Translations under genes and position numbers: made by a program
Shown: piece by piece, positions 46,555 to 55,513 of the stretch
Position numbering within the stretch: the stretch's first letter is position 1
Layout: the number at the start of each line of letters is the position of its first letter
Assembly: GCA_963791885.1 (NCBI GenBank)
Contig: CAWBUL010000008.1
Span: 248,001-312,000, forward strand
Length of the DNA stretch: 64,000 bases
Direction of reading: 5' to 3'
DNA from: CAVSUZ01 sp963791885
GTDB taxonomy: Bacteria; Pseudomonadota; Alphaproteobacteria; Acetobacterales; Acetobacteraceae
The notes under the pieces: model-generated
What the model was told of the DNA's origin: nothing
The model's database searches: none
Seen by the model: the letters and a program-made list of their open reading frames with translations, nothing else

Positions 46555-46587
46555 GGAACGCTCCCTTCCTTGTCAAGCAAGTCCTGG

Positions 46588-47310
46588 TCAAGCAAGCGGT
46601 TCGGGCGGCAAAGACGTTGGCGGCATCGGTGGGATCGGCGCAGATGGTGGCACGTCCGGAGGCGGCGGTGACTCGGGTTCCGGCGCCTCGCCTTGCTCGA
46701 TTTCCCCGGCACCGTGAGCCTCCTCTGCCGGCTCAGCGCGGGGCCGGGATCCTCCGCTCATCCAACCCCCAACCTGTTCCGCACGCCCAAGCGCAGTATC
46801 CAGCGCGGCCATCGTCTCGGACAGATCGGACGTCTCGTCGCCTTGCCACGCACGGACGGTCCATAGCCACACGGCAACGAGCCCCCTGGTCCGCAACTCC
46901 CCGCGGATGCCGCGGGCAGACACACCCGCCGCCTCCAGCATCCAGCGCATGCTGCGCCTCGTCGCGCAGCCAAGCAACACCGCGGTCTTGGGGTGCGACG
47001 GCAGGGCCCGCAGCAGCGCCAGCAGCCCCGGCCGATTCGCTTGCAGCGCATCGATCCGCTGCATCAGCAGGTAAAACAGCCGGTCGCGCACCGAACCTTC
47101 TTTGGGCGGATCACCCAACGCCGACTGATCAGCCAGTCGGCCGAACTTGATCAGGATGACGGGGCGGCTCGGGAAGCGCTCCCTTGCCTGGGCCAGGGAT
47201 AGACCGCCCCGCCGGGCCGCCTCGGCAACGGAGACCACGTCCCACCCCCGCTCCCCGGCCAGCCCGAAGGCAGCAGCAACCAGGGACTTATCGAACTCTG
47301 CATCATCCAT
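46588..47310 (-). CDS. TetR/COQ9-like helix-turn-helix protein with a Pro-rich tail
   Basis: 240 residues from ATG 47310. N-terminal helix-turn-helix (AGERGWDVVSVAEAARRGGL) and a helical domain like those of alphaproteobacterial TetR-type and COQ9-type proteins. After about residue 195 comes a Pro/Glu-rich tail (EPESPPPPDVPPSAPIPPMP) that is probably disordered. Such genes commonly sit by phasin and ubiquinone-accessory genes in this group. A role in ubiquinone biosynthesis or as regulator cannot be separated from sequence. Confidence 0.7.
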   Translation of the reverse strand: MDDAEFDKSLVAAAFGLAGERGWDVVSVAEAARRGGLSLAQARERFPSRPVILIKFGRLADQSALGDPPKEGSVRDRLFYLLMQRIDALQANRPGLLALLRALPSHPKTAVLLGCATRRSMRWMLEAAGVSARGIRGELRTRGLVAVWLWTVRAWQGDETSDLSETMAALDTALGRAEQVGGWMSGGSRPRAEPAEEAHGAGEIEQGEAPEPESPPPPDVPPSAPIPPMPPTSLPPEPLA

Positions 47311-47341
47311 GCCGAGAAGATGGTCGGCCGGACGCGCCTTG

Positions 47342-48151
47342 TCAGCCCGCGAGTTCGCGAGACCGCCGTGTCGCTGCCGCGATCGCTGCCCGCATTGCGC
47401 TCGGCCACGCCTCATCCGCCATCAGCAGCTTCAGGGCCGCCTCCGTTGTTCCGCCCGGGCTTGTGACCGCTTGGCGAAGCAGCGCGGCATCCTCTTCCCT
47501 TGCGGCAAGAAGAGCGCCCGATCCCGCAACGGTCCGCCGCGCGAGCACCCGCGCGAGATCGGCCGGAATCCCATGATCCCTCGCCGCCTGCTCCAGCAAC
47601 TCCGCCAGCAGAAACACGTAGGCCGGACCGCTGCCTGATACGGCGGTCACCGGATCGAGCATCGCCTCATCTTCGACCCACTCAACCGCTCCGATCGCGC
47701 TCAGCAGATCGGTGCAGAGCCCGCGCTGGGCGGTGCTGACGGCGGAAGACGCACAAGCAACCGTGATCGCCTGGTGGATGGCGGCGGGCGTGTTCGGCAT
47801 CGCGCGCACGATCGCCGCATCCGACCCCAGCATCGCCTGCATCCCGCCAAGGGTGCGGCCGGCCATAATCGACAGAAAGACCGACAGCCCGGCGTATCCC
47901 GCATAATCCGGCAGCGTCGCGCCGGCGTTCTGCGGCTTGACCGCCAGCACCACCGCCTCGGGCGTGAAGCCCGACGGAATATCCGCCGCCGTACCCACGA
48001 CCTTCAGATCAGGTCCCGATTGGCGGGCAGCCTCCGGTGCCGGATCGACGGCCACGGACGGCGCCAGACCGCGTTGGCGCCAGCCGCTCAGCATCGCCGA
48101 ACCCATCCGCCCGCACCCAACCAGCAGGACGGGGGGAAGCTGAGCCGTCAT
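47342..48151 (-). CDS. proC: Pyrroline-5-carboxylate reductase
   Basis: 269 residues from ATG 48151. Last step of proline synthesis, NAD(P)H-dependent. Rossmann start VLLVGCGRMGSAMLSGW, VLAVKPQ, RAMPNTPA, and the C-terminal signature AVSGSGPAYVFLLAELLEQA with TSPGGTTEAAL are complete. Start overlaps the stop of the ybjN-like gene (ATGA). Confidence 0.95.
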   Translation of the reverse strand: MTAQLPPVLLVGCGRMGSAMLSGWRQRGLAPSVAVDPAPEAARQSGPDLKVVGTAADIPSGFTPEAVVLAVKPQNAGATLPDYAGYAGLSVFLSIMAGRTLGGMQAMLGSDAAIVRAMPNTPAAIHQAITVACASSAVSTAQRGLCTDLLSAIGAVEWVEDEAMLDPVTAVSGSGPAYVFLLAELLEQAARDHGIPADLARVLARRTVAGSGALLAAREEDAALLRQAVTSPGGTTEAALKLLMADEAWPSAMRAAIAAATRRSRELAG

Positions 48152-48654
48152 GCCTCGCCCACGCACTCCAGCATGGCCGCATCCAGAGCGTCGGCCGGGC
48201 TTTTTCCGCCCCACAGCACGAACTGGAAGGCCGGAAAGAACCGCTCGCACTCCGTCAGAGCGATATCGACCATATCCTCCAGGCTTTCGCTCGATGCCCC
48301 CGGCGCACCCCGCAGCAGCACGGCATGGCGGAACACCGGGATGCCCTCATCCGGGTCCATCCCGAAATGGCCGATCCACAGCCGCTCATTCGCCAGCGCC
48401 AGCAGCTCGTACAGCGCCGACCGCCGCTTCGCCGGCACCTTCATATCGAAGGAGCAGGTGAAGTGCATCGCGGCTATTTCGTCGGACCAGTTGAAATACA
48501 GCCCATAGTCGCACCAGCGGCCGGGCGCTTCGGCCGCCATTTCCGATTCGCTGCGCCGTTCGAACGTCCAGTCATTGGCGGCGACGATCTGCTCAAGCGC
48601 GTCGAGGGGGTTGGTCGCAGGGTCCTGCGATTCGATGGATACCGTGGCGGACAT
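48148..48654 (-). CDS. YbjN-domain protein (putative sensory/chaperone-like)
   Basis: 168 residues from ATG 48654. DPLDALEQIVAANDWTFERR and CSFDMKVPAKRRSALYELLA match the YbjN fold, related to type III secretion chaperones. YbjN proteins affect stress responses, motility or exopolysaccharide in enterobacteria; the mechanism is unknown. Coupled to proC, a common pairing in alphaproteobacteria. Confidence 0.85.
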   Translation of the reverse strand: MSATVSIESQDPATNPLDALEQIVAANDWTFERRSESEMAAEAPGRWCDYGLYFNWSDEIAAMHFTCSFDMKVPAKRRSALYELLALANERLWIGHFGMDPDEGIPVFRHAVLLRGAPGASSESLEDMVDIALTECERFFPAFQFVLWGGKSPADALDAAMLECVGEA

Positions 48655-48804
48655 GCGAGGTCTCCCGACTAGAGGAAGGCCGAAGGCGCGCCCCCCAAGC
48701 TCCGAAGCAAGGGTCAACGCACCGCGAGAAGCTAGCCACGAACTCGTAGGATACCGGCCGAGCCGTGTGCGCCGCAAGCAATCACACAATAGGCAATCAC
48801 ACGA

Positions 48805-49110
48805 TCAGGGCGATTCCCCACGCTGATGGCGCGCTGCCTCCAACTCTGCAACCTTTGCTTCCAGCGCGGTGATCCGCGCCAGCACCTGATTGACCAGTTG
48901 CTCCGACTTCTCCTGCCCCTCACGCGCGGCCGCGGCGACTTGCTGGATCGCGTCGAATTCCTCCCGCTTGACCAGATCAAGACGGCGAATCGTGTCGTCG
49001 ATCCAAGAGCGGATCAGCGACTCCGCTTCCTGCCGCAGCCCGCCCAGGGCAGAGATCGCCCCACCGGCCACACCGGCGAGGTCGTCGAAGAATTTGGGGC
49101 GCTCAGCCAT
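48805..49110 (-). CDS. ubiK: UbiK-family accessory factor (BMFP)
   Basis: 101 residues from ATG 49110. N-terminal amphipathic helix (RPKFFDDLAGVAGGAISALG) and C-terminal trimeric coiled coil (LVNQVLARITALEAKVAELE). UbiK-type proteins promote ubiquinone synthesis by helping UbiJ/Ubi-complex assembly on lipid. Divergent from rfaD with 56 bases between starts. Confidence 0.88.
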   Translation of the reverse strand: MAERPKFFDDLAGVAGGAISALGGLRQEAESLIRSWIDDTIRRLDLVKREEFDAIQQVAAAAREGQEKSEQLVNQVLARITALEAKVAELEAARHQRGESP

Positions 49111-49166
49111 CACTCTCCTCCGCGCGGGTTTCTGGAGATCAACCGACTCCGCGCTATACACAGTCC

Positions 49167-50147
49167 ATGATTATGGTCACCGGAGGCGCCGGTTTCATCG
49201 GCTCCGTCCTGCAGGCGGCGCTGTACCGGCGTGGGATCGAAACCATCGTGGTGGATCGCCTCGGCTCCGAGGGCAAATGGCGCAACCTCGCGCGCCATCC
49301 GCCCTCCCGCCTGATTCCGCCCGACGAACTGGAAGCATTCCTGCACGCCCGCCCGCCTCTGGAGGTGGTGTTCCACCTCGGTGCCATCAGCGCCACCACC
49401 GCGACCGACGGCGATGAGACCTGGGACACCAACGTCGAACTCCCCCATCGTCTGTGGGACTGGTGCACAAGCCGCGGGGTGCGCTTCGTCTACGCGTCCT
49501 CCGCCGCAACCTACGGCGACGGCTCGGGGGGCTTCGACGACGACCCCAGCCTCGAAGCCTTGGAACGGCTGCGGCCGCTCAATCTCTACGGCTGGACCAA
49601 GCACGCCTTCGATCTGATCGTGGCGCGCATCCTGGCTGCCGGCGGACCCGCGCCCCCGCAATGGGCCGGCTTCAAGTTCTTCAACGTCTATGGCCCCAAC
49701 GAGTACCACAAGGAGCGCATGATCTCCGTCGTGAAGGTGAAGCACGACGAGGTCGCCGCCGGCCACGCTCCGCGCCTCTTCAAGTCCGACCAGGACGGTC
49801 TCGCCGACGGCGCGCAGGCGCGTGACTTCATCTGGGTCAACGACGTGGTCGACGTCCTGCTCTGGACCCTCGACAATCCCGCCGTGAAGGGCCTGTTCAA
49901 CCTCGGCACAGGGCGGGCGCGGACCTACCTGGACCTGGCCCACGCCGTGTGCGACGCCGCCGGCGTCGCACACCAGGTGGAGTTCATCGACATGCCGGCC
50001 AATCTGCGCGGGCAATATCAGAATTTTACCGAGGCGCGTATGGATCGCCTCCGCGCCGCCGGATACGAGGGCCAGTTCACGCCCCTTGAAGCCGGCGTGC
50101 GCCAATACATCCAGACCTACCTCACCAGGTCCGATCCGTACGCATGA
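49167..50147 (+). CDS. rfaD: ADP-L-glycero-D-manno-heptose 6-epimerase
   Basis: 326 residues. Inverts ADP-heptose for the lipopolysaccharide inner core. NADP-binding VTGGAGFIGS at the very N-terminus, the catalytic serine region YASSAATYGD and YGWTKHAFD (Tyr/Lys), then FFNVYGPNEYHKERM. Also called hldD. Overlaps lgt (ATGA); both serve envelope biogenesis. Confidence 0.93.
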   Translation: MIMVTGGAGFIGSVLQAALYRRGIETIVVDRLGSEGKWRNLARHPPSRLIPPDELEAFLHARPPLEVVFHLGAISATTATDGDETWDTNVELPHRLWDWCTSRGVRFVYASSAATYGDGSGGFDDDPSLEALERLRPLNLYGWTKHAFDLIVARILAAGGPAPPQWAGFKFFNVYGPNEYHKERMISVVKVKHDEVAAGHAPRLFKSDQDGLADGAQARDFIWVNDVVDVLLWTLDNPAVKGLFNLGTGRARTYLDLAHAVCDAAGVAHQVEFIDMPANLRGQYQNFTEARMDRLRAAGYEGQFTPLEAGVRQYIQTYLTRSDPYA

Positions 50148-51004
50148 CCTTCGTCTACCCGCATATCGATCCCGTCGCCGTCCAACTCGGACCGTTCGGC
50201 ATCCGATGGTACGCGCTCGCCTACATCGTCAGCCTGCTCCTGGGCTGGCGACTGGCACGGCGCCTGGCCGGATGGTCCCCGGTCGTCGCCAACCCCATCC
50301 AGGTGGACGACTTCCTGACCTGGGCGACATTGGGCGTCGTTCTCGGAGGCCGGCTGGGCTACGTGCTGTTCTACCAGCCGGGACTGTATTTCGCGCACCC
50401 GCTCATGATCCTGCAGGTCTGGCGCGGCGGCATGAGTTTCCACGGCGGCCTCATCGGCGTCTTCCTTGCCATCTGGCTCTACACGCGCCAGCAGAAGATC
50501 CCGATCCTCGGCTTCGCCGATCGCATCGCGGTCTGCGCGCCGATCGGCCTCGGCCTCGGCCGCGTCGCCAACTTCATCAACGGCGAGCTATGGGGCCGCC
50601 CAGCCGCGTCCTGGTTTCCCATCACCCTGATCTATCCTCAGGCGGGACCCATGCCGCGCTACCCGAGCGAACTGATCGAGGCCTTCCTCGAAGGCATTAT
50701 CCTGCTCTCGGTCATGCTGATACTGGTCCGCAGTCCGCGCCTGCGCGCGCAGTTCGGATGGCTCACGGGCGTCTTCCTGATCGGCTACGGCATCTGCCGG
50801 ATCATCTCCGAATGCTTCCGCCAGCCCGATGCGTTCCTCGGCTACATCGCCGGCGTGCTGACGATGGGCCAGATCCTGAGCTTCCCGATGATCCTGATCG
50901 GCGCCGGGCTGATCTGGTACGCATCACGTCGTGGGCCTCAGCCGGGCATCACTCTGACGAGTTCAGCGGATGGAGCGCTGGAGAAAGACGCCCACCGGGC
51001 GTGA
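50144..51004 (+). CDS. lgt: Prolipoprotein diacylglyceryl transferase
   Basis: 286 residues, seven helices. Transfers diacylglycerol to the lipobox cysteine of preprolipoproteins in the inner membrane. RWYALAYIVSLLLGWRLARR, GGRLGYVLFYQP, GGMSFHGGLIGV (the catalytic HGG loop) and the signature GLGRVANFINGELWGR are present. C-terminal tail GALEKDAHRA is duplicated at 51692-51726. In relatives a SAM-methyltransferase gene usually follows; here it is replaced by a small exported-protein gene and IS elements. Confidence 0.94.
   Translation: MTFVYPHIDPVAVQLGPFGIRWYALAYIVSLLLGWRLARRLAGWSPVVANPIQVDDFLTWATLGVVLGGRLGYVLFYQPGLYFAHPLMILQVWRGGMSFHGGLIGVFLAIWLYTRQQKIPILGFADRIAVCAPIGLGLGRVANFINGELWGRPAASWFPITLIYPQAGPMPRYPSELIEAFLEGIILLSVMLILVRSPRLRAQFGWLTGVFLIGYGICRIISECFRQPDAFLGYIAGVLTMGQILSFPMILIGAGLIWYASRRGPQPGITLTSSADGALEKDAHRA
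50970..51004 (+). repeat. lgt 3'-end repeat, copy 1
   Basis: The last 35 bases of lgt, encoding GALEKDAHRA and stop. Matches 51692-51726 at 32 of 35 positions; all three differences are synonymous in the lgt frame. Confidence 0.7.
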
Positions 51005-51153
51005 GCACAGCGCGAGGCTCCGCCCACCCGGTAACTCAACGACCCGCACCGTTTCTCATCGTAACTTGCCCGCGCTTGACCCCGGGTGTTTCCAAAACCC
51101 TCGTCCCCGCGGCAGTCCGCCGATCTCCGGGCCCACCAGGTGAATGCTGTCGA

Positions 51154-51618
51154 ATGCCATCTCTCCCTCGCTCGCGACGAACCGTCGATCTAACCACTGT
51201 CCTGCTCCTGGGCTTCGCCCTGATCGTCCCGTCCGCCCTGGCACAATCCATTCCCGGATCCTCCCGCTCCGGCCACCGGGGCCGACGTCAGCAGAACCAG
51301 GCTGCCGTTCAACAACCTCCACCGATCAAACCGGACCCCCAGCCCTGGCCCAGGCTCGACCCAGGCGCCGTCTTCTGCCGATCGCCTGCCGATCTCGTAA
51401 CATATCAGACGGAATTGAGGAACGCCGTTTCAACTCCCGTTCCGGTCCCCTCCGGCTGCCAAAGCATCCAGCACACCGTCGGCGTGAGGATTATCGGCCA
51501 TGACGGCCCGTCCCGCACGAACGTGACGATCTCCGGATCACCTCCGACCGAAGGCTGGACCAACGTTTTTCTCCCGGCCAGCCCGCCCTCCGGCACGGTC
51601 GTAAGCAACGCTCAATAA
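51154..51618 (+). CDS. Small exported protein of unknown function
   Basis: 154 residues from ATG 51154. Signal peptide (VLLLGFALIVPSALAQ), a Pro/Gln-rich linker (QNQAAVQQPPPIKPDPQPWP) and a C-terminal compact part with two cysteines (AVFCRSPADL; VPSGCQSIQHTVGVRIIGHD) that could pair. No family recognised. The open frame extends back through lgt in another frame and that extension should be ignored. Codon use resembles its neighbours. Confidence 0.65.
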   Translation: MPSLPRSRRTVDLTTVLLLGFALIVPSALAQSIPGSSRSGHRGRRQQNQAAVQQPPPIKPDPQPWPRLDPGAVFCRSPADLVTYQTELRNAVSTPVPVPSGCQSIQHTVGVRIIGHDGPSRTNVTISGSPPTEGWTNVFLPASPPSGTVVSNAQ

Positions 51619-51691
51619 CCCAACCGCTTGGAGCGAGATCGCTTCAGGCTGTACAGCCAATGAAGCGCGAATCGCGCGCACCAGCACATTC

Positions 51692-51726
51692 ATGGAGCGC
51701 TGGAGAAGGACGCCCACCGAGCCTGA
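51692..51726 (+). repeat. lgt 3'-end repeat, copy 2
   Basis: Encodes GALEKDAHRA-stop again, in a non-coding position 24 bases before the IS630 copy. The flanking DNA is not lgt-like. Confidence 0.7.
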
Positions 51727-51751
51727 CGGCTTTTAGAGTGCTCTCGTCCTA

Positions 51752-52889
51752 GTGCTCTGACGCATTCTATCGATTCACAACATGCGGTTGCCATGCAATT
51801 CTGTGAGCATGGCACAGACAGTATGCGTGTTGTTGAGCGCGGCAGACAGGAAGCGGCTTAAGGCAATAGCATCGGATCGCAACCGAGCGGGCAAATACAT
51901 CGAGCGAGCCCGAGTCGTTCTGGCCTCGGCCAGTGGTCGGCCGGTGCAACATGTGGCGAAAGAGATCAGCGTCAGCCGCCCCATGGTCTGGCGCTGGCAG
52001 CAGCGTTTTGCCGAGGAAGGTCCCGACGGGTTGCTGCGTGACAAGACGCGCAAGCCCGGCAAACGACCGATCCCGGCCGATAAAGTGGCGCACGTCGTGG
52101 CGCTCACGTGTGGCGAGCCGCCCCCTGGGACCACGTATTGGACCGGGCGAGCCATGGCAAACGCCACCGCCATGTCGCTGCGCTCGGTGCAGCGCATCTG
52201 GGCGGCGCACCAACTCCAGCCGCACCGCGTGCGCAGCTTCAAGCGCTCGCGTGATCCGCAGTTCGCTGAGAAAATGGCGGATATCATCGGCCTTTATCTC
52301 GATCCGCCCGCCCATGCGGTGGTGCTGTCGATCGACGAAAAGAGCCAAATCCAGGCGCTCGACCGTACCCAGCCTGGACTGCCGCTGAAACCCGGCCGCT
52401 GCGGCACCATGACCCACGACTGCAAACGCCATGGAACGACGACGTTGTTCGCCGCATTGAACGTGCTGAAGGGTACGGTGATCGGTCGCTGCATGCAGCG
52501 ACACCGGCACGAGGAGTTCATCCGCTTCCTCAATGCCGTCGAACGCGAGGTGCCGTCCGGCAAGTTGGTCCATGCGGTCGTCGACAACTACGCCACCCAC
52601 CGGCACCGAAAGGTACAGGCCTGGCTGGCACGCCATGACCGATGGACCTTCCACTTCACGCCAACCTCCGGGTCATGGCTGAACGCGGTGGAGACCTTCT
52701 TCTCCGCTCTTACCCGACAACGCATCCGGCGCGGCAGCTTCCACTCCCTCGTCAGCCTGCAGGCTGCCATTAAGACTTACCTCGCTGAGCGAAATGCAGA
52801 ACCACGCCCATTCGTCTGGACCGCAGCCACCGCCTCAATCCTTGCCAAGCTCGAAAGATTGCCTGCATCGTCCGTATGAGTCAGAGCAC
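51752..52889 (+). mobile_element. IS630-family element type B, copy 1 (complete)
   Basis: 1,138 bases with inverted ends GTGCTCTGAC / GTCAGAGCAC, flanked by TA at 51750-51751 and 52890-52891, the target duplication of the family. Same length as copy 3 (57285-58422), which lies in the opposite orientation. One transposase gene fills it. Confidence 0.9.
51782..52879 (+). CDS. IS630-family transposase, copy 1
   Basis: 365 residues if started at 51782; ATG 51809 (MAQTVCVLLSAADRKRLKAI) is an equally good start. N-terminal helix-turn-helix (GRPVQHVAKEISVSRPMVWR) and DDE nuclease with VVLSIDEKSQIQALDR (first Asp), VVDNYATHRHRKV (second) and GSWLNAVETFFSALTRQRIR (Glu). Single frame, apparently functional. 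Differs from copy 3 at only a few positions, for example Asn/Asp near the N-terminus. Confidence 0.92.
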   Translation: MRLPCNSVSMAQTVCVLLSAADRKRLKAIASDRNRAGKYIERARVVLASASGRPVQHVAKEISVSRPMVWRWQQRFAEEGPDGLLRDKTRKPGKRPIPADKVAHVVALTCGEPPPGTTYWTGRAMANATAMSLRSVQRIWAAHQLQPHRVRSFKRSRDPQFAEKMADIIGLYLDPPAHAVVLSIDEKSQIQALDRTQPGLPLKPGRCGTMTHDCKRHGTTTLFAALNVLKGTVIGRCMQRHRHEEFIRFLNAVEREVPSGKLVHAVVDNYATHRHRKVQAWLARHDRWTFHFTPTSGSWLNAVETFFSALTRQRIRRGSFHSLVSLQAAIKTYLAERNAEPRPFVWTAATASILAKLERLPASSV

Positions 52890-52892
52890 TAG

Positions 52893-54247
52893 CACTACTT
52901 TGGCACTTGTACGGTCACGTGGCGGTTCTGTATCAGACTGGGATTCAGCGGAGCGCTTGCTGTGTCCCGTTCTGTCGCGTTCGGAGACGATCTTGACCGC
53001 TGGTTGATTCCGTTTCTTGCAGTGATGGGCCGCAGCACACGGCGGCGCTGGGGACCACTCTACGTACGGGGGCTACTTGGGCCGGATGGTCCGAAGAGCG
53101 TACAGCCGATTGCCGAGCGTCTCGGCCTCCGCGGCCACGATCAACTGCACCACTTCATCAGCAGTTCGAGCTGGGACGACGCGCCGTTATGGCGTGTGCT
53201 CGCGGAACGCGCTGATGCCATCGTGGGCGGCGACGACGCGGTGCTGGTCGTCGATGACACGGCGATCCCCAAGAAGGGCACGCTCTCGGTCGGGGTCGCT
53301 CCACAATACTGTGGCGAGCTTGGAAAGCAGGCGAACTGTCAGGCGCTGGTCTCGCTGACGCTGGCGTGCGGCGAAGTGCCGGTGCCGATCGGCCTGCGCC
53401 TGTTCCTGCCGAAGTCGTGGACTGACGACGAAGCGCGCTGCGCCGCTGCCGGCGTGGCGGAGACGGAGCGCACGGCACTAACCAAGCCGGAGATCGCACT
53501 GAAAGAGATCGACCGCGTGCGCGCCGCCGGCGTCCGCTTCGGCCGCGTCCTGGCCGATGCGGGCTACGGCCTCAGCGCACCGTTCCGCCAAGGCTTGAGC
53601 GCGCGTGATCTGGTCTGGTCGGTTGGCGTCCCGCGCACGCAGAAGGTGTTCACCACCGGCGTTGGGCTGCTGTTTCCGCGTGCCAACAAGGGAAAGCCAC
53701 GACGGCATGCCGTCCCAAGTGAGGACGCGCGGGCGGGTGCGGACGTGCTGGACAACTGCCGTTGGCGGCGCATCATCTGGCGTCAGGGCAGCAAAGGTGC
53801 GCTCACCGCTCGGTTTGCGGCTTTGCGCGTGCGGGTTGCCGACGGGCCGCGCAGCCCGCGTCACGGCCGTTTGCCCGGCGAGGCGGTCTGGCTGATCGGC
53901 GAATGGCGCAGCAGCGGCGAGCGGAAATACTATCTGAGCAATCTGCCGCCAGACACGTCGCTGCGCCGCCTCGCCGTCAGCATCAAGGCGCGGTGGGTCT
54001 GCGAGCAGGCCCATCAGCAGCTCAAGCAAGAGCTTGGCCTCGGGGCTTTCGAGGGACGATCGTGGACCGGGCTGCATCGGCATGCGCTCATGAGCTGCAT
54101 CGCCTTTGCCTACCTTCAGCACCTGCGGCTCCGTGCCGCAGCGCGGGGAAAAAAAGAACCAGACCCCGACAGCCCCTCCGAGGCCGACGCTTCCTGAAAT
54201 CCGCCGCGCTGTCATCGCTCGACTGTTCGCTCCGCCACAACCGCCAC
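52893..54247 (+). mobile_element. IS701-like element, right end missing
   Basis: Begins CACTACTTTGGCACTT after CTAG (52889-52892) at the end of IS630 copy 1. The first 16 bases recur at 54466-54481 in the same orientation inside IS630 copy 2. No inverted copy was found on the right, where sequence passes at 54248 straight into an internal IS630 fragment. Confidence 0.6.
52962..54197 (+). CDS. IS701-family-like transposase
   Basis: 411 residues. N-terminal RWGPLYVRGLLGPDGPKSVQ and LHHFISSSSWDD, then the DDE-type core with VLVVDDTAIPKKGTLSVGVA and RVLADAGYGLSAPFRQGL, and a C-terminal RWVCEQAHQQLKQELGLGAF glutamate block. Full length. The left end of its element begins at or just after 52893, next to a CTAG; the expected right inverted end was not found, so the element has probably lost it and may be immobile. 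Confidence 0.85.
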   Translation: MSRSVAFGDDLDRWLIPFLAVMGRSTRRRWGPLYVRGLLGPDGPKSVQPIAERLGLRGHDQLHHFISSSSWDDAPLWRVLAERADAIVGGDDAVLVVDDTAIPKKGTLSVGVAPQYCGELGKQANCQALVSLTLACGEVPVPIGLRLFLPKSWTDDEARCAAAGVAETERTALTKPEIALKEIDRVRAAGVRFGRVLADAGYGLSAPFRQGLSARDLVWSVGVPRTQKVFTTGVGLLFPRANKGKPRRHAVPSEDARAGADVLDNCRWRRIIWRQGSKGALTARFAALRVRVADGPRSPRHGRLPGEAVWLIGEWRSSGERKYYLSNLPPDTSLRRLAVSIKARWVCEQAHQQLKQELGLGAFEGRSWTGLHRHALMSCIAFAYLQHLRLRAAARGKKEPDPDSPSEADAS

Positions 54248-55417
54248 AGGAAGCGGCTTAAGGCAATAGCATCGGATCGCAACCGAGCGGGCAAATACAT
54301 CGAGCAAGCCCGAGTCGTTCTGGCCTCGGCCAGTGGTCGGCCGGTGCAACATGTGGCGAAAGAGATGTCTGCCGCGCTCAACAACACGCATACTGTCTGT
54401 GCCATGCTCACAGAATCGCATGGCAACCGCATGTTGTGAATTGATAGAATGCGTCAGAGCACTAGCACTACTTTGGCACTTCATCTGATTGGCTCAGCGT
54501 CAGCCGCCCCATGGTGTGGCGCTGGCAGCAGCGTTTTGCCGAGGAAGGTCCCGACGGGTTGCTGCGTGACAAGACGCGCAAGCCCGGCAAACGACCGATC
54601 CCGGCCGATAAAGTGGCGCACGTCGTGGCGCTCACGTGTGGCGAGCCGCCCCCTGGGACCACGTATTGGACCGGGCGAGCCATGGCAAACGCCACCGCCA
54701 TGTCTCTGCGCTCGGTGCAGCGCATCTGGGCGGCGCACCAACTCCAGCCGCACCGCGTGCGCAGCTTCAAGCGCTCCCGTGATCCGCAGTTCGCTGAGAA
54801 AATGGCGGATATCATCGGCCTTTATCTCGATCCGCCCGCCCACGCGGTGGTGCTGTCGATCGACGAAAAGAGCCAGATCCAGGCGCTCGACCGTACCCAG
54901 CCTGGACTGCCGCTGAAACCCGGCCGCTGCGGCTCCATGACCCACGACTGCAAACGCCATGGAACGACGACGTTGTTCGTCGCATTGAACGTGCTGAAGG
55001 GTACGGTGATCGGTCGCTGCATGCAGCGACACCGGCACGAGGAGTTCATCCGCTTCCTCAATGCCGTCGAACGCGAGGTGCCGTCTGGCAAGTTGGTCCA
55101 TGCGGTCGTCGACAACTACGCCACCCACCGGCACCGAAAGGTACAGGCCTGGCTGGCACGGCATGACCGATGGACCTTCCACTTCACGCCAACCTCCGGG
55201 TCATGGCTGAACGCGGTGGAGACCTTCTTCTCCGCTCTTACCCGACAACGCATCCGGCGCGGCAGCTTCCACTCCCTCGTCAGCCTGCAGGCTGCCATTA
55301 AGACTTACCTCGCTGAGCGAAATGCAGAACCACGCCCATTCGTCTGGACCGCAGCCACCGCCTCAATCCTTGCCAAGCTCGAAAGATTGCCTGCATCGTC
55401 CGTATGAGTCAGAGCAC
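54248..55417 (+). mobile_element. IS630-family element type B, copy 2 (rearranged)
   Basis: Order of pieces: 54248-54366 equals an internal part of the element (51848-51966) in direct orientation; 54367-54462 equals its left 96 bases inverted, ending at the terminal GTCAGAGCAC; 54463-54494 holds CTAG plus an IS701 left-end fragment and 13 unmatched bases; 54495-55417 is the remaining right part to the terminal repeat. Inverted 5' piece shares the CAGAATCGCATGG variant with copy 3 rather than copy 1. Confidence 0.8.
54511..55407 (+). pseudogene. IS630-family transposase, copy 2, N-terminally truncated
   Basis: 298 of 365 residues, starting at an internal ATG (MVWRWQQRFAEEGPDGLLRD). The DDE residues are intact but the first two helices of the DNA-binding domain are displaced to 54248-54366. 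Unlikely to transpose by itself, though its right end could be mobilised by copies 1 or 3. Confidence 0.85.
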
Positions 55418-55419
55418 TA

Positions 55420-55512
55420 GCGAGATCCCGCGCAGCGAGACCATGCCTGCCCGCGAAAGCGGAGCTCACCCAGGGCCAACCCGACGTGCCCGCCTCGCGT
55501 GATCTCGTTCTA
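55420..55512. repeat. Inverted-repeat element, longer form
   Basis: GCGAGATCCCGCGC ... CGCGTGATCTCGTTCTA, between IS630 copy 2 and the binding-protein stop. Outer arms resemble the element at 38549-38597. Could also act as a weak terminator for the gene to its right. Confidence 0.35.
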
Positions 55513-55513
55513 G

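Noticed and set aside
50086..51618. A 510-residue protein spanning lgt
   Set aside because: The first two thirds are lgt read in another frame; the real product is the exported protein from 51154.
51736..51743. AGTGCTCT just left of IS630 copy 1 as a fourth IS end
   Set aside because: Only eight bases match and no element sequence follows.
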